5,697 bases of DNA from RYN-433 sp036558265 (lineage in GTDB: Bacteria > Planctomycetota > Phycisphaerae > Tepidisphaerales > Tepidisphaeraceae). A program made the position numbers and the translations under genes. The DNA is taken from positions 1-5,697 of the forward strand of contig DATBFY010000175.1 in the NCBI GenBank assembly GCA_036558265.1. Direction: 5' to 3'. Each line of letters starts with the position of its first letter. Positions within the stretch are counted from its first letter, which is position 1. Positions 1 to 5,697 of the stretch are shown here, one piece after another. The notes beneath the pieces are model-generated. The model was given only the letters and a program-made list of their open reading frames with translations. It searched no databases and was not told where the DNA came from.

Positions 1-1564
1 ACGGGGCGGCCGGGGCGTGCAGCGCCTTGAGCGTGCCGGTCGCCACGTCGTAAATCGCGATGCGGCGCGTGGACTGCCGGTTGTCGAACGCCAGCGCGAG
101 TTCCGTCCCGCTGGGGGAGAACTCCATCGCGCGCAGGGTCAGGCGCTTGTGCGGGTGGGCGACGACCGCGTCGGGGATGGGCGTCGAACCCAGCACCTTG
201 CCCTGCGCCAAATCCACCATCGTGAGCTGGCGCGAATCGGCGACGGCGACGAGCTTCAGCCGGGCGCTGGCGGCGGCGCGCGAATCGTCGCTGCGCGGCC
301 GCAGGCCGACCTCGCGCACGGGTTGCTTGCTGTTCAGGTCCCAGACGGCCAGTTTCTCGCCGTAAAGCGCGACCTGGTCGGGGATCGGGAAGCCCAGCGC
401 CACCGGGGCGTTAAACGGGGCGGTCGCGGGAACGTCGATCGAATACGCCCGCGCGCCCCCCAGCGTCGCCCACAATTCGACCCGCACGACGCGTGCGGCG
501 TCGTCGAAGACCTGGCCGGCGTAGTAGTTGCCGTCCGGGCTGAGAATCGGGAACGCGAGCGGCTGGTTCAACTTGAATTGCGCGGTCTTGCTGCCGAAGA
601 GGTTCCAGACCTGGATCGTCGGCGCCGAGCCATCGGCATCGGGCAGGAGGGTGACGGCGGCGATACCGCCGGGAGGGGGAGAGAGCACGAGCGAGTTGGG
701 GTTGTGCCGCAATGGGGGCTCACCCGGCATGGCCAGGCGGAAATCGTCCGGCAGCTTGAGCTTAGGCGCCGCGACGTCGGCCTGGGTGGACCACGCGGCG
801 CCCGTCTTTGGCACGGCGGGGGCGACGACGGGCAGGAGGTGAACGGGGACGGCCAGGGGGGCGTTGGGGGAGGCTGAGGCAACGTTGCGCTTCGCGCCCG
901 AGAGATTGGCGCTTGGGCCGGCCTTTGCCATGGGGGGCGCACTGCCGTTGGCGGCGGCGGCGTTCATCCGCATCGACTTGATGCGATTGACGACCTTCGG
1001 ACCGACCCAGCCTGCGGCGGCGCCGGCACAGACCGCGAAGACGGCAGCGACGACCGCCCATTTCCAGATTCCACCCGCGGGCCTCACAAGAGTGGACTGG
1101 TCAGTGGCCGTTTGCGGGGGGTCGATGATTGTGGTCGGCGTGGCTTGGGAGGCGGCTGGGGCTTGTATTTCCGACGTCCTGGGCCCTGGCGGTGTCGCGG
1201 GCGCGGATGGCGGTTCCGAAGAGGTTTCCGGCAGCGCCTGGACGCCGAGGGTCATATCGTCATCGTCGTCGGCGCGGGGGCGGCGGCGCACGGCGGGCTT
1301 GGCGGGGGTAGGCACCTTGGCGGGGCTGCGGGCTGTCAGCCCATCAGACGTGATCTTCGTCCCGGGTCCGGTGGTGGCAGCGGATCGGGTCGGCGCGGCA
1401 GCCGGTTCGACAGCCACGGCTGGGGCGGTTGCACCCTTGGGAGTGGCCGGTGCGGCGATCACGAAAACGTTGGCGCATTGCGAGCACTTGGCCTTCTTGC
1501 CGGCCTGCTTCTCGTCGGCCTTGAAGCGTTTGCCGCAGGCCGGACATTCGGCGACGATCGCCAT
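1..1564 (-). CDS. MJ0042-type zinc-ribbon, single-TM, WD40-like protein (3' end outside window)
   Basis: The frame starts at an ATG (1562-1564) and stays open to the window edge; I checked every minus-strand stop triplet and none is in frame. That gives 521 visible codons and no stop, so the C-terminus is missing. Residues 5-36 form a four-Cys zinc ribbon, C7-P-A-C10 and C27-S-Q-C30, followed by NVFVI, which matches the MJ0042/CxxC family. Residues 37-160 are an Ala/Pro/Thr-rich, probably disordered linker with an Arg-rich patch (93-97) and five Asp in a row (99-103). Residues about 165-186 are one hydrophobic segment (WAVVAAVFAVCAGAAAGW), followed by a basic stretch (K190, R194, K196, R199) and another Ala/Pro-rich linker. 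From about 273 the protein looks like a WD40-type propeller: QVWNL (318-322), LSPDG (341-345), VWDL around W408, FSPSG (482-486) and YDVATG (505-510). Function is unknown; a membrane-anchored scaffold or sensor is a guess. The ATG sits just before the ribbon and has a good ribosome site. Confidence 0.88.
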   Translation of the reverse strand, partial: MAIVAECPACGKRFKADEKQAGKKAKCSQCANVFVIAAPATPKGATAPAVAVEPAAAPTRSAATTGPGTKITSDGLTARSPAKVPTPAKPAVRRRPRADDDDDMTLGVQALPETSSEPPSAPATPPGPRTSEIQAPAASQATPTTIIDPPQTATDQSTLVRPAGGIWKWAVVAAVFAVCAGAAAGWVGPKVVNRIKSMRMNAAAANGSAPPMAKAGPSANLSGAKRNVASASPNAPLAVPVHLLPVVAPAVPKTGAAWSTQADVAAPKLKLPDDFRLAMPGEPPLRHNPNSLVLSPPPGGIAAVTLLPDADGSAPTIQVWNLFGSKTAQFKLNQPLAFPILSPDGNYYAGQVFDDAARVVRVELWATLGGARAYSIDVPATAPFNAPVALGFPIPDQVALYGEKLAVWDLNSKQPVREVGLRPRSDDSRAAASARLKLVAVADSRQLTMVDLAQGKVLGSTPIPDAVVAHPHKRLTLRAMEFSPSGTELALAFDNRQSTRRIAIYDVATGTLKALHAPAAP

Positions 1565-1573
1565 GGGCCCAAA

Positions 1574-1578
1574 CTCCC
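1574..1578 (-). promoter_or_regulatory. Shine-Dalgarno site of the zinc-ribbon/WD40 gene
   Basis: On the minus strand GGGAG lies 9 bases upstream of the ATG at 1564. This supports that ATG as the true start, together with the zinc ribbon beginning only six residues into the protein. Confidence 0.55.
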
Positions 1579-1622
1579 GCCGTCGAGACGTGTGACGGCC
1601 TCCCCCTCTCTGTGGCGCACGG

Positions 1623-1641
1623 TAACCCGGAACCGGGGTTA
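1623..1641. repeat. Imperfect inverted repeat next to the candidate promoter
   Basis: The plus strand reads TAACCCGG-AA-CCGGGGTTA. The arms match over 8 bases with one extra G in the right arm; read more strictly it is a TAACCC/GGGTTA stem of 6 bp with a 7-base loop. The T-run follows on the plus strand only, so it does not look like a terminator for the minus-strand genes. It starts at the last base of the proposed -10 element, where an operator or a 5' leader hairpin would sit. The repeat is seen directly; any function is inference. Confidence 0.35.
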
Positions 1642-1669
1642 TTTTGCGCGGCTGTCGGGGGTGGGGCAA
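1641..1669 (-). promoter_or_regulatory. Candidate sigma70-like promoter for the zinc-ribbon/WD40 gene
   Basis: On the minus strand TTGCCC (1669-1664) and CAAAAT (1646-1641) are separated by exactly 17 bases. Each matches the housekeeping consensus at four of six positions. The spot is about 75 bases upstream of the start codon in a 228-base gap, as expected for a gene with its own promoter. Planctomycete promoters are poorly defined, and two 4/6 matches can arise by chance, so this is only a candidate. Confidence 0.25.
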
Positions 1670-1792
1670 GAAATAAAGACCACGGCCGAGTAAAGCTCCT
1701 CAAATTGAGTCGGGCGGCCAAGTGAAGATGGGGAAGATCTACCGGCCGCGGCGTGGCATGCGCAGCTTATCCGCAGGATCCTGACGAATGTC

Positions 1793-4700
1793 TCAACGTC
1801 CGGTGATGAATTGAGCTTTGGCGGGTGAACCTGCTACGTCCCCAAGTTCCAACCGCAGGTCGGCCCCCGGTGCGGCTAGCAGCGTCACTGTATGGAGGCC
1901 GCGCGACAGTTCCGGCGTCACCTGGCCTCCGGTGACCTTGGCGGGTCGATCATCGATCCAGACCGGGATGTTTGCATGCGGTAACACGAGTTTCACGGTC
2001 CCGGGAGTCGTGACGTTAACCTCGGCCCGCGCGAGCTTGGGGGCGGCGCCCGCGGGAAGACTGCCCGAGACCTTTGCATAGGCGGGCATCCAAACCGCCG
2101 CGGCGGGGATGCGGAGGTCCCGGCCGGCGGTCACATCGCCGGGCGCCGGATCGAGGACCTGCCATCGACGCGCGACCTCCTGGGTGCCGACTGCGAACGG
2201 GCCGGGACGGCCCAACTCGGAAAGGAAGCGAACCAGGTCCACAAGTTCCTGCCGAGTGAGTGGATCGGCAAGGCCCGCGGGCATCATCGAGCCCCCCTGC
2301 CGGGGCTTGCCTTTGATCGTGTCCAACGGGATCACGATCTCGTCCTGGACAGCGTCGCGGAGGATCAGTTCCTTATCGCTTTGCCGGACCTTGATGCCGG
2401 TGATCTGGTCGCCGTCGTTGGTCTCGACGATCAGCGCGTGGTAACCCTCCTTGACGGCCTTGGTGGGCTGGAGGATCGACTCGATCAGGTAATCGACCGG
2501 CGCCGACCCGGCCGAGACCAGGTCGGGCGCGAGTTGCCCGCCCGCGCCGGCGATCGAGTGGCAGCGGAGGCAGGCGGTGTCGGCGCGGCGGAAGACGGTC
2601 TCGCCGCGGTTGGGATCGCCTCTGGATTGCACGTCGGCGATCAGTTGCATCATCTCCGATTCGGAGAGTTGATGCGGTTGGGCGTCGATCTTCGCGGCGG
2701 CCTTGAGGGGATCAACCAGAGCGGGCTCGGCGTGGCCCAGGGCGTAGACGGCGCGAAGGGCGAGTTTGGCGGCGTCGGCTGTAGGCGGAGTTTTCCGCAG
2801 GGATTGGCCGAGGATTTGCGGACCGTCCTTTCGCCTTGTGAACGAGGCCAGGACGGACGTCAGGTCGATCTCGAACTGCGAATCGCGCGAGAGAGATTGG
2901 GCGGCGAGGTCGGCGGCGGCTTGGGTATCGCCCGACGCGAGCGCGGCGGCGACCCAGAGGCGGACCGTGTTGTTGGCGCTCGGCCCGGCGAGCGCGCGGA
3001 GCTCTCTCAGACTTTCCGGATCGGCCAGCTCTCCCAACGCCTCGATGCTCGCCTTGATTTGTGGGCCTCGATCGACATTGCCGGCCCAGGAGACGATCGG
3101 GTCGCGCAGGCTCGTGGCCTTGAGCGCGCCCGCGAGTCGCAGCGCGGCCGAACAGACGGCGGCGTCGGTCTGGCCGGTCATCAGTGATTTGAGCTTTGAG
3201 AAGTCCGAGCGGGGTTTGACGTTGCGTTGGCGGGCGGAGCGGTCGAGGGCTTGCAGCAGTGAGAGTTTCGTCGCGTTATCCGAGTGGTCATCGAGCGCGG
3301 CGTCGAAGAGGACGGCCAGGTCGTCCGCGCCGCCGAGCGATGCGATCAGATCGGAGATGTCCTTGCGGGACCCGGCCGCGATTTTGCCGGCCTTGAAGGC
3401 GTCCACGAGCGGCCGGATCGCCGCCGGGTTGCGGATCGCCTTGAGGGCGAACTCGATCTTCTTCGGGTTGTGATCGAAGGTGAGCTGGCCGGCCTGGAAT
3501 GCCGGGAGCCAGATGGGTTGAAGGTCGTTGGCGGTGAGATAGAGGGCGTAGTCGAGGAGTGGGTCCATCGGCCGGTCTAGCGCCGCCATCGCGACTTCCA
3601 TCGCGACGGGCTTCTTCACCTCCGCCAGCGCACGGACGGCCTCGAGCCGTACGCGAGGGTGAGTGTCGGCGACGAGCGGCCTGAGGGCTTCCAGGGCGTC
3701 AGGCATTCGCGGAGCCCAGGCGCCGATCACCCGCGTCGCCGCGACTCGGATGCCCGGGTCGGTGCCGCGCAGCAGCCGCTTCGCCAGGTCGTGCCGGGGG
3801 ACGTTCACGGTCTGGTATGTCCAGAGCGCCTGCAGTTGCGTGAAGTCATCGGCGTCGGACAGCCCCAGTACCCACCGGTCCAGGGCCGCAACGACCTTGG
3901 CCGTCTCCATCTCACGCAACACCAGGCGAGCCTGGCGGCGCGTGTAATCCTCCGGCGACTTCAAATCCTCCAGCAGTTGTTCGATCGTCGCGCCGGCGAG
4001 CTTTGGCCGTTCGAGCAACGGGCGGCCCTTTGCGGTGAGTTTCCAGATCCGCCCGTGCGTTTTGTCCCGCCGCGGGTCGCGGAAATCGACCTCGCCGTGA
4101 TTGATGATCGGGTTGTACCAGTCGGCGATGTAGAGCGCGCCGTCGGGGCCCATCTTCACGTCCACGGGGCGGAAGGCCTTGTCCTTCGAGCGGATGACGT
4201 CGGGCATCAGCTTCGACGAAAAGCCGCTGCCGTCCTCGCTCAGCTTGAATCGAGCCACGCGGTTGGCGCGGAAGTCATTAGTGATCAGATCGCCCTGCCA
4301 GTCGTCGGGAAAGTGGCGGCCGGAGATGATCTCGGCGCCGGCGAACTTGGGGCTGCCGGGGTTGAGGCCGTGGATGATCCGCGGGGCCTGGTCGTTGATG
4401 GAAGGGAAGCAGGCGCCGGGGAACGCGTAGTTGACGCCCTCGCCGCCGGCGCCGTCGGTCAGGAACGAGTCGCCGTACTTGTCCCAGCAGTGGCCCCAGT
4501 GATTGATCAGGCCGCGGGTGAAGACGCTCAGCTCCATCGTCTCGGGCCGGAACGCCCAGGTGCCTCCAGCCGCCAGGCGCCGTGGGCCCCACGGAGTCTC
4601 GACGTGCGAGTGGATGTAAACGCTTTGATTGAAATAGAAGATGCCGTCCTGCCCCCATCGGAAGGTGTGGATGATGTGATGGGTGTCTTCGGTGCCGAAC

Positions 4701-5182
4701 CCGGAAAGGACGACGCGCGAGACGTCGGCCTTGCCGTCGCCGTCGGTATCTTTGAAGTGCAGGATCTCGGTCGAGTTGGCGACGTATGCGCCATCGTCCC
4801 CCGGCAGGACGCCCGTGGGGATCAAGAGGCCATGCGCGAAGACCGTCACCTTGTCCGCGCGGCCACCGCCCCTGGTGTCTTCGAGAATGAGGATCTTGTC
4901 GTCGGCGACCTGGCCGGGCTTGATCTGGGGGTACACCTCGGAGGTGGCGACCCAGAGCCGCCCGGCGGGATCGAAGTTCATCTGGATGGGCTTGTCGAGC
5001 ATCGGGTCGGCAGCGAAAAGGCTGGCCTCGAAGCCGTCGGCGATCTGGAAGCTCTTGCGCTCGAGCTCGGGGTCGGGGTCGGGGGCGGGTTGGGCGGTGG
5101 CGCCAGAAACCGCCATGAGGACAAGCACGGAAAGAATCACGCGCACGAACGTTCCGATGCGATCGACGACAACGACCATCAT
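1793..5182 (-). CDS. Secreted PVC-type haem-binding CxxCH protein (membrane-bound dehydrogenase-like propeller, HEAT-like repeats, cytochrome c domain)
   Basis: Complete 1129-residue protein. Residues 1-30 look like a Sec signal peptide: R8 and R14, a hydrophobic core at 15-25, and a likely cut after A28-T29-A30. Residues about 40-390 are a glucose/sorbosone dehydrogenase-like beta-propeller of the planctomycete 'membrane-bound dehydrogenase' family, with the hallmarks THHIIH (H168, H169, H172), an Asp loop DTDGDG (145-150), DWYNP (354-358) and RDPRRD (368-373). Residues about 400-850 are helical HEAT-like repeats, clearest around 474-517. A c-type haem domain spans about 852-990, with C871-L-R-C874-H875 for covalent haem and axial His, and M966-M967 in a GGSMMPAGL motif as likely distal ligand. 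Residues 991-1129 are a beta-rich tail of unknown role. The expected activity is oxidation of an unknown, perhaps sugar-like, substrate with electrons leaving through the haem; this is family-based inference. It follows the SGNH hydrolase gene by 19 bases. An earlier Asp loop is degenerate (102-107). The start could be either of two adjacent ATGs (5182 or 5179). Confidence 0.95.
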   Translation of the reverse strand: MMVVVVDRIGTFVRVILSVLVLMAVSGATAQPAPDPDPELERKSFQIADGFEASLFAADPMLDKPIQMNFDPAGRLWVATSEVYPQIKPGQVADDKILILEDTRGGGRADKVTVFAHGLLIPTGVLPGDDGAYVANSTEILHFKDTDGDGKADVSRVVLSGFGTEDTHHIIHTFRWGQDGIFYFNQSVYIHSHVETPWGPRRLAAGGTWAFRPETMELSVFTRGLINHWGHCWDKYGDSFLTDGAGGEGVNYAFPGACFPSINDQAPRIIHGLNPGSPKFAGAEIISGRHFPDDWQGDLITNDFRANRVARFKLSEDGSGFSSKLMPDVIRSKDKAFRPVDVKMGPDGALYIADWYNPIINHGEVDFRDPRRDKTHGRIWKLTAKGRPLLERPKLAGATIEQLLEDLKSPEDYTRRQARLVLREMETAKVVAALDRWVLGLSDADDFTQLQALWTYQTVNVPRHDLAKRLLRGTDPGIRVAATRVIGAWAPRMPDALEALRPLVADTHPRVRLEAVRALAEVKKPVAMEVAMAALDRPMDPLLDYALYLTANDLQPIWLPAFQAGQLTFDHNPKKIEFALKAIRNPAAIRPLVDAFKAGKIAAGSRKDISDLIASLGGADDLAVLFDAALDDHSDNATKLSLLQALDRSARQRNVKPRSDFSKLKSLMTGQTDAAVCSAALRLAGALKATSLRDPIVSWAGNVDRGPQIKASIEALGELADPESLRELRALAGPSANNTVRLWVAAALASGDTQAAADLAAQSLSRDSQFEIDLTSVLASFTRRKDGPQILGQSLRKTPPTADAAKLALRAVYALGHAEPALVDPLKAAAKIDAQPHQLSESEMMQLIADVQSRGDPNRGETVFRRADTACLRCHSIAGAGGQLAPDLVSAGSAPVDYLIESILQPTKAVKEGYHALIVETNDGDQITGIKVRQSDKELILRDAVQDEIVIPLDTIKGKPRQGGSMMPAGLADPLTRQELVDLVRFLSELGRPGPFAVGTQEVARRWQVLDPAPGDVTAGRDLRIPAAAVWMPAYAKVSGSLPAGAAPKLARAEVNVTTPGTVKLVLPHANIPVWIDDRPAKVTGGQVTPELSRGLHTVTLLAAPGADLRLELGDVAGSPAKAQFITGR

Positions 5183-5186
5183 TTCA

Positions 5187-5192
5187 CTCTCC
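5187..5192 (-). promoter_or_regulatory. Shine-Dalgarno site of the haem-binding protein gene
   Basis: On the minus strand GGAGAG falls inside the 19-base gap after the hydrolase stop. The core GGAG is 6 bases from the first ATG (5182) and 9 bases from the second, adjacent ATG (5179). Both are workable, so the protein may begin one residue later than listed. A ribosome site in so short a gap fits translation from a shared transcript. Confidence 0.55.
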
Positions 5193-5201
5193 GGCTGCGA
5201 A

Positions 5202-5697
5202 TCACTTCTTCAGGGCGTTGATCTGCGCTTCCTGCTGTGCGATCAGCGGGTCGAACTGCGGGATCTCCACCGCGTTCCTCCCCTGCTCGGCCTTGCGGAA
5301 TCCGAAGATGTAGGTCTGGTTCTGCGGCCGCCAGCGGTGGAAGTAGAGCTGGTTTTTCTCGACCGTGAGCCGGCGGATGCGTTCGTCGCGGTCGTTCCAC
5401 TCATGTGTCGGGACGCCAAGGCGCCGACAGATCTCGGTAGCGACGAACGCGTAGCCGGCAGCCGTCGGGTGGATCTCATCGTCGGTGAAGTGACGCCCCG
5501 CGTTGGCTTTTGCGAACGCGGCAGGGACGTCGTACAGGTCGACAAAACGAAGCCCGCGCGACGCGGCGCTCCTGGCGAGCGCCTGGTTGTAAAGTCGGAT
5601 GTTCTTGTTCTGCGAATCGGGGTTCGGCAGCGGCGGGCCCAGGTTCTCCTGTGCCATGATCGACAGGATCACGATCGCCGGCCGACCCTTCCCCAAC
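5202..5697 (-). CDS. SGNH/GDSL-type hydrolase, C-terminal part (5' end outside window)
   Basis: About 165 C-terminal codons are visible, ending in TGA at 5202-5204; the frame is open to the window edge. The TTG at 5694-5696 is in frame, but it lies inside the fold and should not be taken as the start. The visible part begins with a hydrophobic strand (IVILSIM), then a helix with NIRLYNQALARSAASRGL and a strand RFVDLYDV. It then has the block V motif DDEIHPT, where D (5478-5480) and H (5469-5471) form the DxxH pair that supplies the catalytic Asp/His of SGNH hydrolases. The nucleophile Ser and the Gly and Asn blocks would lie upstream, outside the window. After the catalytic domain comes a tail of about 75 residues with HRWRPQNQTYIFGFRK and EIPQFDPLIAQQE, which I recall from planctomycete members of this group. 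A secreted esterase or deacylase is likely; the substrate is unknown. It lies directly upstream of the haem-binding protein gene, probably in one operon. Confidence 0.85.
   Translation of the reverse strand, partial: LGKGRPAIVILSIMAQENLGPPLPNPDSQNKNIRLYNQALARSAASRGLRFVDLYDVPAAFAKANAGRHFTDDEIHPTAAGYAFVATEICRRLGVPTHEWNDRDERIRRLTVEKNQLYFHRWRPQNQTYIFGFRKAEQGRNAVEIPQFDPLIAQQEAQINALKK

Noticed and set aside
17..877. A 286-codon open frame on the plus strand at the low end of the window.
   Set aside because: It is antisense to the zinc-ribbon/WD40 gene, whose frame is open throughout and carries recognisable motifs. The plus-strand product is Arg/Gly-rich and resembles nothing known.
1623..1645. 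Inverted repeat followed by TTTT on the plus strand as a rho-independent terminator.
   Set aside because: The T-run is on the plus strand, where there is no gene to terminate. On the minus strand the stem is followed by CCGTGCG, and the element lies over 150 bases past the haem-protein stop.
864..1693. Overlapping plus-strand open frames (864-1595, 1112-1693) and minus-strand ones in other frames (568-942, 762-1061, 1344-1721).
   Set aside because: All overlap the zinc-ribbon gene in another frame and are low-complexity Arg/Pro/Ala/Gly products. The 1344-1721 minus-strand frame merely reads the same DNA out of frame and skips the CxxC motifs.
1774..1783. Perfect 10-base palindrome CAGGATCCTG just downstream of the haem-protein stop.
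   Set aside because: It is short with no loop and no T-run, so it cannot act as a terminator, and palindromes of this length are expected by chance.
3659..5221. A 520-codon open frame on the plus strand, antisense to the haem-binding protein.
   Set aside because: It lies opposite a gene with clear domains and motifs. Its translation is rich in Arg, Gly, Val, Asp and Ala with no recognisable domain, as expected when GC-rich codon bias keeps the antisense frame open.
5694..5696. TTG near the window edge as the start codon of the hydrolase gene.
   Set aside because: It falls inside the SGNH fold, just before a core strand, and would omit the nucleophile Ser and the other catalytic blocks. The gene simply continues beyond the window.

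Overview
The window reads as a piece of a GC-rich Planctomycetota (PVC superphylum) chromosome. Two signatures support this. One is a long secreted protein with the PVC-type arrangement of N-terminal dehydrogenase-like beta-propeller, HEAT-like repeats and C-terminal CxxCH haem domain. The other is an N-terminal MJ0042-type zinc ribbon joined to a transmembrane segment and a WD40-like propeller, a layout common in planctomycetes. The genus cannot be told from this stretch. All real coding sequence is on the minus strand, so gene order is read from the high coordinates to the low ones.

Layout. From 5697 down to 5202 is the C-terminal part of an SGNH/GDSL-type hydrolase whose start lies beyond the window. 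After 19 bases comes a complete 1129-residue secreted PVC-type haem-binding protein (5182 to 1793). These two genes almost certainly form one operon. A 228-base intergenic region (1565-1792) follows. It has no gene and no convincing terminator, but it holds a candidate promoter, an imperfect inverted repeat beside that promoter's -10 element, and a Shine-Dalgarno site. The third gene starts at 1564 and runs off the low end of the window. It is a zinc-ribbon, single-TM, WD40-like protein with 521 codons visible and no stop.

How they may work together. The hydrolase and the haem protein look like a secreted or envelope-associated pair: an esterase or deacylase-like enzyme with an oxidoreductase that passes electrons through a covalently bound c-type haem. 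A role in attack on a decorated carbohydrate is an inference from family and context; nothing in the sequence identifies the substrate. The zinc-ribbon/WD40 gene has its own leader and is probably a separate transcription unit of unknown function.

No rRNA, tRNA, CRISPR array, insertion sequence, attachment site or origin was seen. Long open frames on the plus strand are antisense shadows of the GC-rich genes. I found no clearly undescribed system. The most interesting points are the hydrolase/haem-oxidoreductase pair, a degenerate Asp loop in the haem protein, and the architecture and unresolved topology of the zinc-ribbon protein.
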